Assembly: GCF_036059255.1 (NCBI RefSeq)
Contig: NZ_CP107947.1
Span: 5,704,001 to 5,768,000 of the forward strand
Direction of reading: 5' to 3'
DNA length: 64,000 nucleotides
From: Micromonospora sp. NBC_00389
GTDB taxonomy: Bacteria; Actinomycetota; Actinomycetes; Mycobacteriales; Micromonosporaceae
The notes beneath the pieces were generated by a model. The model ran no database searches. It was not told the origin of the DNA and saw only the letters and a list, made by a program, of their open reading frames with translations. Positions 43,707-52,694 of this stretch are shown here, piece by piece; the first letter of the stretch is position 1; every line of letters begins with the position of its first letter. Position numbers and translations under genes: made by a program.

Positions 43707-44744
43707 TCAGTGTGCGGGGCCGGCCGGCAGATCGCGGCCTCGCTGCTGCACACCGGCCCGGCCGTACGGGTAGTCCCCCACCAGTGGGGCACTCGCCTCG
43801 TCCAGCAGCCGGGTCTGCTCCGCGTCGAGGATCAGGTCAGCGGCGGTCAGGTTGTCGTCGAGCTGCGCCGTGGTCCGCGCACCGAGGATCACCGAGGTGA
43901 CCGCCGGCCGGGCCGCCAACCAGGCGAGCGACACCGCCGACATGGACACGCCGCGTTCCTTCGCGACCTGCGTGACCGCGTCGATCACCCGCCACGTGCG
44001 CTCCTCGGCGTTGCGGCCCGCGTACGCCTCGACGCCGCGCTGCGGGTTCTCGCCGAGCCGGGTGGCACCGGTGGGGACGCTGTCCCGCTGGTACTTGCCG
44101 GTCAGCCAGCCACCGCCCAGCGGTGACCACGGCAGGATGCCGATGCCCTCGTTCTCGCAGACCGGCACCAGTTCGAACTCGATCTCCCGGGCCAGCAGGT
44201 TGTACTGCGGCTGCAGGGTCACGATCGGGGTGAGGTTGAGGTGCTGGGTGAGCAGGGCGGCCTTCTGCAACTGCCAACCGGTGAAGTTGCTGACCCCCGC
44301 ATAGCGGATCTTGCCCGCGCGGACCGCGTCGTCGAAGAACCGCAGCGTCTCCGGAAGCGGGGTCAGCGGGTCCCAGGCATGCGCCTGGTAGAGGTCGATG
44401 GCCTCGACCCCGAGTCGCCGGAGACTGGCGTCCAGGGCGCGGGTGAGGTGTACCCGGGACAGGCCGGCGTCGTTCGCCCCCGGGCCCATCGGGAACCGTC
44501 CCTTGGTGGCGATCACCAGCCGGTCGCGCAGCTCGGGCCGCGCCCGCAGCCAGCGGCCGACGATCTCCTCAGAGACGCCCGCGGAGTAGACGTCAGCCGT
44601 GTCGATGAAGGTGCCGCCGGCCTCGACGAACCGGTCCAGCTGGGCGAAGCTGCCCGCCTCGTCGGTCTCCGCGCCGAAGGTCATGGTGCCCAGACACAGG
44701 GTCGACACCACCGTGCCGGTGGCGCCCAGAGTGCGATAGCGCAT
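43707..44744 (-). CDS. Aldo/keto reductase
   Basis: A 345-aa NADPH-dependent carbonyl reductase. The tetrad is visible: Asp and Tyr in FIDTADVYSAG (about 42-49), Lys in VIATKGRF (about 78) and His in YQAHAWDP (about 121). LCLGTMTFG at the N-terminus and the C-terminal SVILGARTTAQLDDNLTAADLIL fit the AKR family that includes the YajO/Tas group. The ATG at 44744 follows GGAAGGA by 5 bases. It begins a unit with the DinB-like and perhaps the GNAT gene. Confidence 0.93.
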   Translation of the reverse strand: MRYRTLGATGTVVSTLCLGTMTFGAETDEAGSFAQLDRFVEAGGTFIDTADVYSAGVSEEIVGRWLRARPELRDRLVIATKGRFPMGPGANDAGLSRVHLTRALDASLRRLGVEAIDLYQAHAWDPLTPLPETLRFFDDAVRAGKIRYAGVSNFTGWQLQKAALLTQHLNLTPIVTLQPQYNLLAREIEFELVPVCENEGIGILPWSPLGGGWLTGKYQRDSVPTGATRLGENPQRGVEAYAGRNAEERTWRVIDAVTQVAKERGVSMSAVSLAWLAARPAVTSVILGARTTAQLDDNLTAADLILDAEQTRLLDEASAPLVGDYPYGRAGVQQRGRDLPAGPAH

Positions 44745-45404
44745 GTCTTCCTTCCGGTCGAGCGAACTGGCCGATCCTGCCACCGCCGTCCTGACCCCGA
44801 CGGCGGGGGCGGCCGCTTGCGGGACCCGGACCCGAGGCGAGAGGGAGGCGGCACGTCCGCCCGCAAGGGACCCTTGGGCCTGCTTGTCCTGTTTGCCTAT
44901 TTACGACATGCAGTGCGTGGTTCGGTAGCCTCCGCGCTCTTACTCCTGTTTCGCCACTAAGGGTGCGATCGTTCTGTTCGACCTTTGACAGCCCATATTT
45001 CGGGATATGCGAATGGCGAAGTATCCGTCGGAGCCCGTCTCTCGAATCAGGACAAACACTGACAAGCTCCCCATAACCTCGACCGGTGGCTGTTCACATG
45101 TCTTTCGATGGGTTGCCAGGTCGCCCTCAGCACGTTTTGCCCACTGTCCTGTCCCGACCCATCGAACCGGTGCGTCCGACGGTCGCCTCGCTTGCTGCCC
45201 TGGCCCCGGCCGCCGCGAACGACAGGGCGGGATCGGGCAGTGCAGCCGGCTTCGGGGGCCACCGTTGCTGATGAGCAGGACGTTCCAGAGGTGCGCCACG
45301 AACACGCCCGATCAGTACTGACGTGAGTGTTGTTCGGCGCGAAAGCACGCCGCGATGGCACGGCCGGGAATCGACAGGGTCCGGCTGAGCCGCCGCCGGC
45401 GGGA
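44745..45404. other. 660-bp gap without a recognisable gene
   Basis: No frame gives a convincing protein. The GC content drops in 44890-45110 (tattt, cataac, atgcg stretches). An 8-bp pair CTTGCGGG/CCCGCAAG spaced by about 44 bases lies near 44816. Decayed DNA or a regulatory spacer is possible. Confidence 0.4.
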
Positions 45405-45469
45405 GACGGTGATGGGGGTGATCACCGTCGGCCGGCACGGGCCTCGCCTCCTACGGGCCCGTGCCGGCC
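45405..45469. ncRNA. Two consecutive hairpins (possible structured RNA or double terminator)
   Basis: Hairpin 1: GACGGTGAT (45405) pairs with ATCACCGTC (45421) around a 7-base loop. Hairpin 2 begins on the very next base: GGCCGGCACGGGCC (45430) pairs exactly with 45456-45469 around a 12-base loop. They lie 100 bases upstream of the 45570 gene. They could be a leader RNA element or tandem terminators; no T-run follows either way. Confidence 0.45.
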
Positions 45470-45569
45470 ACCCCAACAGAAGGCATGGTGCCGCGACCGC
45501 GACGGCGAGGTGCCGCTGAGGTCCGGGCCAGCAGGCTTCTGCGAGCCCAGCAACGGAGAGGAGATGGTG

Positions 45570-46052
45570 ATGTGGCAGCTGCCTACACCGGCAGAGCAGG
45601 AGCTGTGGAATGCCGTGGTGGCCGGGGTACGAGCGGCCAACCGGACGGACCACGGGCAGTTCCAGACTTCCGTCGGGCGCCTCCTGCGGCTGCCCCACGC
45701 GTGGGCGCACCAGGTACTCAGGGACACCGCAGGGCTGCTCGTCGAGGAGCTCGACCCGGACGGGCGGGACCAGTGGCCACGTCTGGAGGCGCAGGTCGAC
45801 CACTTTGAGGTCTGGCTACCAAAAGTGGACAGGCAGTTGCTGACCGCGCTGCTCCCTGGTGGTCACCGACCGCCGGCCACCGAGGTACCCGGCGAGCCGG
45901 AGCACACTCAGCATCGACTACTGCTCATCGCCCTGCTGGCGGACGCCGCGCAGGTCAGCGTCGGAGCATTCGCTGACGTCGCCCTGGCCAACAACAGGCG
46001 GGCTGATGGAACTCTCGCCGGATCGGTCCCGCACTGCCGGATCGGGCGCTGA
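45570..46052 (+). CDS. Uncharacterised helical protein (160 aa)
   Basis: A soluble, mostly helical protein starting MWQLPTPAEQELWNAVVAGVRAANRTD, with no signal peptide, catalytic motif or cysteine pattern. ATG 45570 is 6 bases after GAGGAG; another in-frame ATG at 45564 is too near that site. The last 60 residues include LLIALLADAAQVSVGAFADVALANN. I do not recognise the family. It is upstream of a glycosyltransferase gene on the same strand, 59 bases apart. The tandem hairpins 100 bases upstream may control it. Confidence 0.7.
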   Translation: MWQLPTPAEQELWNAVVAGVRAANRTDHGQFQTSVGRLLRLPHAWAHQVLRDTAGLLVEELDPDGRDQWPRLEAQVDHFEVWLPKVDRQLLTALLPGGHRPPATEVPGEPEHTQHRLLLIALLADAAQVSVGAFADVALANNRRADGTLAGSVPHCRIGR

Positions 46053-46111
46053 TACCCGAGCAGCCACGTGGCGGGCCAGTGCTACGGCGGCAAATCGGTG
46101 ATGATGTGTGC

Positions 46112-47665
46112 GTGAGCGAAGCCGCTGCCGCCACCGACCGCCCCCACCATCCGGCCCCAACGTCCCCGCCGCCGGGGCCACCGTCGCCCGGCCCGCGCAC
46201 GCTGGGGCCGTGGCTGGTGGCCGGCGCGGTCAGCCTGACGCTGCTGTTGCTCGCCGGCCGCTACGGCTACCACCGCGACGAGCTGTACTTCCTGCTCTGC
46301 GGCCGGCACCTCGACTGGGGCTACGTCGACCAGGGTCCACTGGTCCCGGCGCTGGCCCGGCTGCTCGACACCATCGCGCCGGGCAACCTGGTGGTGCTGC
46401 GTACGCCATCGGCACTGCTGGCCGGCGCAGCGGTCCTGCTGGTCGCCGCCATCGCCCGGGAGTTGGGCGCCGGCCGGGGCGGGCAGACCTTCGCGGCGGT
46501 GCTCGCCGCGTTCGCCGGCATCGTGCTCGCCGGCGGTCACCTGCTCAGCACCACCACCGTCGACCTGCTGGCCTGGCTGGCCGCGACGCTGTGCGCGGTG
46601 CGGCTGCTGCGCACCGGCGACAGCCGGTGGGCACTCGGCATCGGGCTGGCGCTCGGCCTGGGCATGCTCAACAAGGTGCTGCCCGCGCTGCTGGCCGTGG
46701 GCCTGATCGCCGGGTTGGCCATCGCCGGGCCACGCCGGCTGCTGCGCGACCGGTGGGTGCTGGCCGCCGCCGTGCTCGCGGCGCTACTGGCCGCGCCGAA
46801 CCTCATCTGGCAGGCGGCGCACGGTTTCCCACAGCTCGGCGTGGCCGCCTCGATCTCCGACGGTGACAGCTCCTACAGTGGCCGCCTCGACGCGCTCATC
46901 CTCCAGTTCGTCATCATCAGCCCGTACGCCGTGCCGATCTGGATCGCCGGCCTCGTCGCGCTGCTACGCCGGCCCCAGTGGCGGGCGTACCGGGCGGTGG
47001 GCTGGGCCTGGCTGGTCGTCGTCGGCATCGTCCTGCTCGCCGGCGGCAAGGGCTACTACGACGCGCCGCTGCTGCTGGTGCTCACCGCCGCCGGCGCGGT
47101 GGTCACCGCCGCATGGGCGTCGCGTGGCGCACTGAGGCTGCGCCGGGGCCTGCTCGCGCTGGGCGCGGTGCCGTTCCTCCTGCCCACCGTCGTGCTGCTG
47201 CTGCCGGTGCTGCCGGCCGACCGGCTGCCCGGTTTCGTGCTCGACGTCAACTATGACGCTGGCGAGACCATCGGGTGGCCGGCGTTCGCGGACTCGGTCG
47301 CCACCGTCCATCGTGGCCTGCCACCCGAGGAGCGTTCGCGGGCGGTCATCCTGACCGGCAACTACGGCGAGGCCGGAGCGCTGGCCCGCTACGGCCCGGC
47401 CCGTGACCTGCCCCGCGCGTACTCCGGGCACAACAACATGGTCGACTTCGGCCGGCCACCCGCCGACGCCGACGTGGTGATCGTCGTCGGCTGGGAGCGC
47501 CCCGACCCGCTCACCGCCTGGTTCGACGCATGCGTGCTCGGCGGACGGGTGGATCAGCGGGTCGAGGTGGACAACGACGAGAACGGTGGCCCGATCTACG
47601 TGTGCCGAGGGCTGCGGCGTCCGTGGGCGCAGATCTGGGACACCGAGGTACGCCACACCGGCTGA
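46112..47665 (+). CDS. Glycosyltransferase family 39 (ArnT/PMT-like) membrane protein
   Basis: A 517-aa GT-C enzyme with about 10-11 membrane helices in the first 370 residues. The conserved acidic pair in YHRDELYFL (about 53-61), in the first outside loop, is the catalytic site of polyprenyl-phosphate-sugar dependent transferases. The C-terminal soluble part (residues 380-517) faces outside. The substrate may be a cell-wall lipid or glycoprotein; nothing nearby narrows it. I use GTG 46112 since GATGAT lies 6 bases before it as a possible -10 box; the annotated frame may start at 46079. Confidence 0.88.
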   Translation: MSEAAAATDRPHHPAPTSPPPGPPSPGPRTLGPWLVAGAVSLTLLLLAGRYGYHRDELYFLLCGRHLDWGYVDQGPLVPALARLLDTIAPGNLVVLRTPSALLAGAAVLLVAAIARELGAGRGGQTFAAVLAAFAGIVLAGGHLLSTTTVDLLAWLAATLCAVRLLRTGDSRWALGIGLALGLGMLNKVLPALLAVGLIAGLAIAGPRRLLRDRWVLAAAVLAALLAAPNLIWQAAHGFPQLGVAASISDGDSSYSGRLDALILQFVIISPYAVPIWIAGLVALLRRPQWRAYRAVGWAWLVVVGIVLLAGGKGYYDAPLLLVLTAAGAVVTAAWASRGALRLRRGLLALGAVPFLLPTVVLLLPVLPADRLPGFVLDVNYDAGETIGWPAFADSVATVHRGLPPEERSRAVILTGNYGEAGALARYGPARDLPRAYSGHNNMVDFGRPPADADVVIVVGWERPDPLTAWFDACVLGGRVDQRVEVDNDENGGPIYVCRGLRRPWAQIWDTEVRHTG

Positions 47666-47765
47666 CCGTGGTCAGCCGTCCTGCTCGCAGGAGAGCCAGT
47701 CGCGGACGCCGGCCAGGGCCTCGGGGCCGGAGTCGGCATCGACGTCGCGGGCGAGATCGGCGATC

Positions 47766-47955
47766 GTGACCCCAGCGAGGGCCTGGCACCGAGCGCTGGG
47801 GTGCCAGCAACGCCGAGGCGGCGGAGCAGGTGTACGTGACAGTCAAGACGGTGGAGGCCCACCTCACCGCATCTTCCGCAAGACCGGGGGGTCGTCGCGG
47901 GCCGGGCTGGCGGCGCTGCTGGTCTCCGGGGCAGTCAACCATCAACGGTCTGGCG
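47766..47955 (+). pseudogene. Remnant of a LuxR-type helix-turn-helix domain
   Basis: Only the C-terminal DNA-binding part of a LuxR/FixJ-type regulator remains. VTPAR (like LTPRE) occurs in one frame from 47766, SNAEAAEQVYVTVKTVEAHLT in a second frame (47806-47867), and RIFRKTGGSSRAGLAALLVSGAV in a third (about 47869-47937). At least two frameshifts separate them. No receiver or sensor domain remains, so it cannot function. The preceding 90 bases hold a short minus-strand frame (GVTIADLARDVDAD...) that also looks truncated at the same point. Confidence 0.75.
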
Positions 47956-48070
47956 AGGATCGGGGGTCCACCCCCCGGAGAACCCGATTTGTTTGGTGAT
48001 GCCCACAATCAAACGGAGATGAAGGATAGGCGTCCCGTGGCGAGTGTCGGATATCTCGCCTTCTGCCTGC

Positions 48071-48087
48071 CAAAATCTGATATTTTG
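48071..48087. promoter_or_regulatory. AT-rich inverted repeat upstream of the HTH gene
   Basis: CAAAAT-ctgat-ATTTTG, 90 bases before the GTG at 48177, in an unusually AT-rich patch. It is a candidate operator or promoter element. Confidence 0.4.
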
Positions 48088-48176
48088 TCTCCCACCACCG
48101 GCCAAACCCGACAGGGCTGGCCGGCGGGCCGGAAGCCGCACTGGCTCAACCGGAGATGCGCAGGAAAGGCATCGTC

Positions 48177-48719
48177 GTGAGTCAATACATCATCACCATC
48201 GTGTCCGTGCAGGACGACGGTGAGGAGATCACCGGCCCGGTGGCGCAGACCGTCGTCCGTCTGGAGGTCAGAAACGGCCACCCGGTCGTGCGGGAGCTCA
48301 CCGTCCGGGCGCCACAGAGCGCCGGCCTGACCGGCGAGCTGCCCTACGTCGACTTCGACGCCCTGCTGCGCGCCTTCATCCCGCCGCAGGACCGGGAGAA
48401 GATCCGCCCGGTCGGCGGCGCCCTGCCAACGGCCTCCCGCCCGGCCGTGACGGTCGGGCCGGTCCACGAGATCACCGCCGCGACCAGCACCGCCGTGCCC
48501 CGCCCGGCCCGCCGGGCCGGCGAACCGGACCGGCTCAGTCGGCTCAAGGCCGGGCGCGCCTACCGCCGGGCACCCGACCCGGCGGACCTGGAGGCGGTCT
48601 ACGAGCAGGTCGGCACGATCAGCCGGGTGGCCGAGCACTTCGACGTCCCGGTGCACACCGCGCAGGGCTGGATCAGCCGGATGCGCCGCAAGCACGACAC
48701 CGAGGTCAACGCCGGCTGA
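48177..48719 (+). CDS. Uncharacterised protein with C-terminal helix-turn-helix
   Basis: A 180-aa protein. The N-terminal 85 residues are a small beta-rich domain (YIITIVSVQDDGEEITGPVAQTVVRLEV). A Pro/Ala/Arg-rich linker follows (90-120), then a DNA-binding helix-turn-helix near the end (ISRVAEHFDVPVHTAQGWISRMRRKH, residues 149-173). A similar layout occurs in other actinomycetes but has no known role. It may be a small regulator whose N-terminus binds a partner. GTG 48177 follows AGGAAAGG by 7 bases. Its last 14 bases overlap the stop region of the broken FMN reductase on the other strand. Confidence 0.8.
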   Translation: MSQYIITIVSVQDDGEEITGPVAQTVVRLEVRNGHPVVRELTVRAPQSAGLTGELPYVDFDALLRAFIPPQDREKIRPVGGALPTASRPAVTVGPVHEITAATSTAVPRPARRAGEPDRLSRLKAGRAYRRAPDPADLEAVYEQVGTISRVAEHFDVPVHTAQGWISRMRRKHDTEVNAG

Positions 48720-49289
48720 CGCCGGGCTCGGCCGCCGGGTCGGGCACGTCGGCCAGCGCGTCCGCCACGGCAGGCGCCGCCCGGTCCACCCACAGCTCGA
48801 TGCCGACCTCCGCCGTGTCGAATTCCCGCTCGAGTACGCACAGACCTGGCGCGGGTACGCACGCACCCGCCTCGGCCAACAGGGCGCCCAGGTAGGTGTC
48901 GACGACGTGCCGGTGACCGGATCGGGCTGCGGTCATCAACGGCACGGCCACCACCCCGGTGAGCGCGCCCGGGGCAGCACGTCGACGAAGAGCATCAGCA
49001 GGCCGCTGTAAGCCGCCTTGAACGTGGGGCTGGCCACCAGTAGCAGCCCTGGTCGGCGTACCGCCTCCAACACTTCGTCGAGGGTCTCCGGCCGGCTGCT
49101 CTGACCGACCAGCTCGGCCGTCAGCTCGGACAGGTCGATCATCGTCGGCGCGCCGACCGGGGTCGGGCAGTGGGTCAGCCGGGCATGCAGGGCCGCCGCG
49201 GTGGCCAGAGCGACGGTCCGCGTCCGGGAGTGCGGCTTCGGATTGCCGATCAGCACGGTCATCGGCCGTTCCGTGACGGATGGCGTCAT
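48706..49289 (-). pseudogene. NADPH-dependent FMN reductase, frameshifted
   Basis: The N-terminal half (MTVLIGNPKPHSRTRTVALATAAALHARL from ATG 49262, or from 49289) is a flavodoxin-like reductase of the SsuE/MsuE type; LLLVASPTFKAAYSGLLMLFVD is the FMN-binding loop region. The second half (VVAVPLMTAARSGHRHVVDTYLGALLAEAGACV) continues in another frame. The break is at about 48969-48974, where a run of G's is one base short (CCCCGG before GCGCG). It overlaps the stop of the flavin monooxygenase fragment as an ATGA pair, so the two were an FMNH2 reductase-monooxygenase operon. Confidence 0.8.
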
Positions 49290-49465
49290 CGGCCCACCGC
49301 CAGCTTCGGGGGCCGCGCGGCCTCGGCGTCGAGGAGACCGTCGTGCCGCAGGAGCGGCAGCACCCCCTCGCCGAACCAGCACGCCTCCTCCAGGTGCGGC
49401 TGTCCGGACAGGATCAGATGCTCGACCCCGGCGGCGTGGTATTCGCCGATCCGCTCCTGCTTCAC
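49286..49465 (-). pseudogene. C-terminal fragment of an LLM flavin monooxygenase (SsuD-like)
   Basis: About 58 residues, QERIGEYHAAGVEHLILSG then QPHLEEACWFGEGVLPLL, match the C-terminus of FMNH2-dependent alkanesulfonate-monooxygenase-type proteins. The other roughly 300 residues are missing: upstream of 49465 the sequence switches to a condensation domain on the plus strand. It was translationally coupled to the FMN reductase. Not functional. Confidence 0.8.
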
Positions 49466-50345
49466 CATGCACCACCTGGTCACCGACGGCCGGTCATGCG
49501 GGGCGCTCTTCGAGGAGCTGCGCATCCTCTACGCCGGGTCGCCCGCCGAGCTGCCCCCGATGCGCTGGCAGTACCCGCAGTTCGTGGCCTGGCAGGAGGA
49601 TCGCCTGGCCGGCACCGAACTGGACCGGCAACGCGAGTTCTGGCGCGACCAGCTGACCGGGCTGCGGCTGCCGCGCCTGCCGTACCGCGAGCCGCCACCG
49701 GGAGCAGCCCCGGGCGTGCTGGCCCGGGATCTCGACGCCGTCGTCGCCGACGGACTGCGCGCCCTGGCCCGGCGACACCGCACGACGCTGTTCACCGTGG
49801 CCCTGGCTGTCTACTACGCCGTCCTGCACCGCGTCACCGGGCAGGGCGACCTCGCCGTCGCCTCGCTGTTCGCCAACCGGAGCCGGCCGGAGAGCCAACG
49901 CACCGTCGGCTTCTGCGCCAACATGGTCGTGCTGCGCACCCGGCTGCCGCCGTTCGCCACCTTCGCGGCCCTGGTACGGGCGACCCATGCGACGACCGCC
50001 GCCGCCTTCGCCAACCAGGAGCAGCCCTACCAGGCCGTGTCCACCGGCAGCGCCAACCTGGGCGGCCGGGTCGACGACGTGGTGTCCCAGATGATGGCCG
50101 AGCTGACGTACCGCGTGCGGGCCGGCGACACCGAGTTCGAGTTGCTCGTCCCGGAGGCGATCGGCAGCCGCTTCGGCACGGAGCTGGCGCTCGCCCCGCG
50201 CGGGGACGGGCTGCGGGTGGTGCTGTTCCACACGCCACGGCTGGCGCCGCCGGACGCCGTCCGGCTGCTCGACGGCTACGTCACCGTCGCGCGGGCCGTC
50301 GTGGCCAACCCCGCTGCGGCACTGTCGACGCTGCTGCGCCGTTAG
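49464..50345 (+). pseudogene. Condensation-domain protein lacking its N-terminus
   Basis: About 293 residues of an NRPS-type condensation (C) domain or condensation-like acyltransferase. It starts exactly at the catalytic HHLVTDG motif (HHxxxDG), then shows YPQFVAWQ, FWRDQLTG, TVGFCANMVVLRT (the NFVGFFVNTLVLR-like block) and FANQEQPYQAV. The first 130 or so residues are absent, and no start codon or ribosome site is visible. The break point coincides with the broken LLM gene. There is no adenylation or carrier domain, so this was either a stand-alone C domain or the last one of a cluster. Confidence 0.8.
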
Positions 50346-51880
50346 CGGGGCGTACCGGCGATCAGCTCGGCGCCGCGCTCGCCGATCATGATGCTGGTCA
50401 ATGCGGCGGGCGCGCGCAGCGGCACCGGAACGATGGAGGCGTCCACCACCCGCAGGTTGGCCACGCCGCGCACCCGGCACCGGCCGTCGACGACCGCGCC
50501 CGGGTCGTCCGCCGCGCCCATCCGCGCGCCGCCGACCAGGTTCAACCGGCTGTACGTGGTGGCGCGCAACATGTGGTCCAGCTGCTCGTCGTCGCCCACG
50601 ACCGCGTCGTCGACGAGCGCGAACCGGGCGACGGTCTTGGTGAAGGCGGCCTGGTTGGCGATCTCCCACGCGTGCCGGTACGCGTCGCGCATCCGGGCGA
50701 GGTCACCGTCGGCGGAGTAGAAGCCGAGGTCGACCACGGGCGGGGCCGTCCCGCCGGCGCCGCGCACCGAGATCCGCCCCCGCGACGCCATCGCCATGTC
50801 GCCGATCATCACGGTGTTGACCTGGTCGGCGCCGATGATCCGGTCCAGACCCGCGCCGGCGCCACGGGAGGTGCTCATCCCGATGAACAGGCTCAGGTAG
50901 AACGCCTGGTCTGCCTCATGGCCCAGAATGCCGGCGAGCCGCGCGATGAGCTGGGTACGCGGCCAGTCGCCGCCCACCGTCTCCGGCTCGGGCACCACCA
51001 GGATGATCGCGCCGGGCTGGTCGATCACGTCGGCGCCCACGCCCGGCAGGTCGATCAGCGGCGTGATCCCGGCGGCGCGCAGCTCGTCGGCGGGGCCGAT
51101 CCCCGAACGCAGCAGCAGGGCCGGGCTGTACGGAGAGCCGGCGCAGAGGATGACCTCGCCTGCGCCGATGGTCTCCCCCGCGACCTGCACGCCCACCGCC
51201 TGCCCGTCGGCCAGCAGCACGCGGTCGACCTCGGCGTCGCCCCGGACGACCAGATTGGACCGGGACCGGGCCGGGTCGAGGTGGGTGAGGGCGGTGGACA
51301 TCCGCAGCCGGTCGTGCCGGTTCTGCGGATACATCCCGATGCCGACGGCGTCGGGGGCGTTCATGTCCTCCTGGTAGTCGTGGCCCAGGCCGAGCGCGGC
51401 CTGCAGGAAGCCGTCCATCGCCGGTGTCAGCTCACTGCGCGACCAGCGGGTGATCGGGACGGGACCGTCGGCGCCGTGGTAGTCGCGGTCGCCGAACTGC
51501 TGGTCGGCCTCCAGCCGGCGAAACGCCGGCAGCACCGCCGGCCAGTCCCACTCCGGCAGGCCGAGGGCACCCCACCCGACGAAGTCGGCGGCCGGGGCCC
51601 GCATGGCGCCCCGGTCGTTGATCTGCGTGGAGCCACCGACCACCCGGCCGCGCCGCAGCGGCGCGTCCCGCCCGGCGACGACGGTCGCCCGCAGGTCCCA
51701 GTCGAAGCCGTCCTCTGCCTCCACCGAGCCGGTGCGCAACGCCTCGGGCACGGCTGCTCCGACGAGGTCGGGGCCGGCCTCCAGCAGCAGCACGGACCGG
51801 GCCGCGTCCTCGCTCAGGCGGGCCGCCAGCACCGCGCCCGCCGCACCCGCGCCGACGATGACGTAGTCGTAGCGACGCAT
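50342..51880 (-). CDS. GMC-family flavin oxidoreductase (choline dehydrogenase-like)
   Basis: A 512-aa FAD enzyme of the glucose-methanol-choline family. The N-terminal dinucleotide motif IVGAGAAGAVLAARLSE (8-24), the first GMC signature near GGSTQINDRGAMRAP (about 88-102), and the C-terminal NLRVVDASIVPVPLRAPAALTS (about 478-499) are all present. It would oxidise an alcohol, possibly a sugar or choline-like compound, to an aldehyde. The ATG at 51880 gives the standard N-terminus. Its stop overlaps that of the condensation remnant (TTAG shared). It is intact amid broken genes, so it may be under selection. Confidence 0.92.
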   Translation of the reverse strand: MRRYDYVIVGAGAAGAVLAARLSEDAARSVLLLEAGPDLVGAAVPEALRTGSVEAEDGFDWDLRATVVAGRDAPLRRGRVVGGSTQINDRGAMRAPAADFVGWGALGLPEWDWPAVLPAFRRLEADQQFGDRDYHGADGPVPITRWSRSELTPAMDGFLQAALGLGHDYQEDMNAPDAVGIGMYPQNRHDRLRMSTALTHLDPARSRSNLVVRGDAEVDRVLLADGQAVGVQVAGETIGAGEVILCAGSPYSPALLLRSGIGPADELRAAGITPLIDLPGVGADVIDQPGAIILVVPEPETVGGDWPRTQLIARLAGILGHEADQAFYLSLFIGMSTSRGAGAGLDRIIGADQVNTVMIGDMAMASRGRISVRGAGGTAPPVVDLGFYSADGDLARMRDAYRHAWEIANQAAFTKTVARFALVDDAVVGDDEQLDHMLRATTYSRLNLVGGARMGAADDPGAVVDGRCRVRGVANLRVVDASIVPVPLRAPAALTSIMIGERGAELIAGTPR

Positions 51881-51959
51881 GGGCTCAGCGTAGCCGAACA
51901 CACGACATGCCAGGACGCATCACATTTGCTATCCGGGTTTCTTCATTAGACTCTCGTGT

Positions 51960-52355
51960 ATGAGTAGAGGTCCGGAAGTCATCCCCACCCTGCGCTACCG
52001 CGACGCTCCGGCCGCCATCCGGTGGCTGGTCGACGTCGTCGGTTTCCGCGCGGAGCTGGTCGTCCCCGGCCCGGACAACTCCATCAGTCACGCGCAGCTG
52101 ACCTGGGGCAGCGGCATGGTCATGCTCGGTTCGCAGACGGACGGCAGCGACGGCCGGCTCGTTCTGGACACCGGGCCCGGCGCGACCTATGTGGTGCTCG
52201 ACGACGTGGCAGCGCACTACGAGCGGGTCGTCGCCGCCGGCGCCGAGGTCGTGCAGAAGCTCCGCGACGAGGACTACGGCGGCCAGGGCTACTCGATCCG
52301 CGACGCCGAGGGCAACCTGTGGAGCTTCGGCTCCTACCGACCCGGGTCGTCCTGA
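51960..52355 (+). CDS. VOC family protein
   Basis: A 131-aa single-domain protein with the VOC fold: IPTLRYRDAPAAIRWLVDVVGFRAELVV, HAQLTWGSGMVMLGSQT, GATYVVLDDVAAHYERVVAAG and GGQGYSIRDAEGNLWSFGSY. The last block is the usual signature of PhnB-like/glyoxalase proteins. TAGACT lies 7 bases before the ATG, which indicates a leaderless mRNA. It is divergent from the GMC gene, and both may be expressed from the 79-base gap. Confidence 0.88.
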   Translation: MSRGPEVIPTLRYRDAPAAIRWLVDVVGFRAELVVPGPDNSISHAQLTWGSGMVMLGSQTDGSDGRLVLDTGPGATYVVLDDVAAHYERVVAAGAEVVQKLRDEDYGGQGYSIRDAEGNLWSFGSYRPGSS

Positions 52356-52390
52356 CCACCCCCGGCTGATCCCGCGCGCGGCCGGCGGGG

Positions 52391-52694
52391 TCAACCGTCC
52401 AGCAGCAGTCCGGCCAGCTCGGCCCGGGCGTCGGCGATCGTGCCGTCGAAGGTGGCCAGCCACCACGCCCGGCGGTACCAGTGGTGCAGCGGCTGCTCCC
52501 AGGTGAAGCCACTGCCGCCGTAGGTCTGGATGGCCACCTCGCAGGCGGTCATCGCGGCCTCGCGGGCGGCCACGTTGGCCGTGAGCACCGCCCGGTACGA
52601 CAGCGGCCGGGCGGCCTCGACCTGCCCGTAGCTCTCGGCCAACGGGTGGGTCGACCGCCTGGTTCGCACCGATCAGCTGGCCGAACTGGGTCCG
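52391..52694 (-). pseudogene. C-terminal fragment of an acyl-CoA dehydrogenase
   Basis: The frame HPLAESYGQVEAARPLSYRA ... IQTYGGSGFTWEQPLHHWYRR (52391-52650) is the C-terminal helical domain of an acyl-CoA dehydrogenase. The part before it, RTQFGQLIGANQAV (52694-52653), is the preceding helix but lies in a different frame, so a one-base insertion (about 52649) breaks the gene. The FAD-binding N-terminal two thirds are gone. Adjacent to the condensation/LLM remnants, so likely part of the same decayed pathway. Confidence 0.8.

Noticed and set aside
44745..45404. Short overlapping ORFs of 60-120 codons on both strands
   Set aside because: They overlap one another, lack ribosome sites and have no recognisable protein features.
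49464..50345. Functional NRPS or siderophore cluster
   Set aside because: The condensation domain lacks its N-terminus and no adenylation or carrier domain is present.
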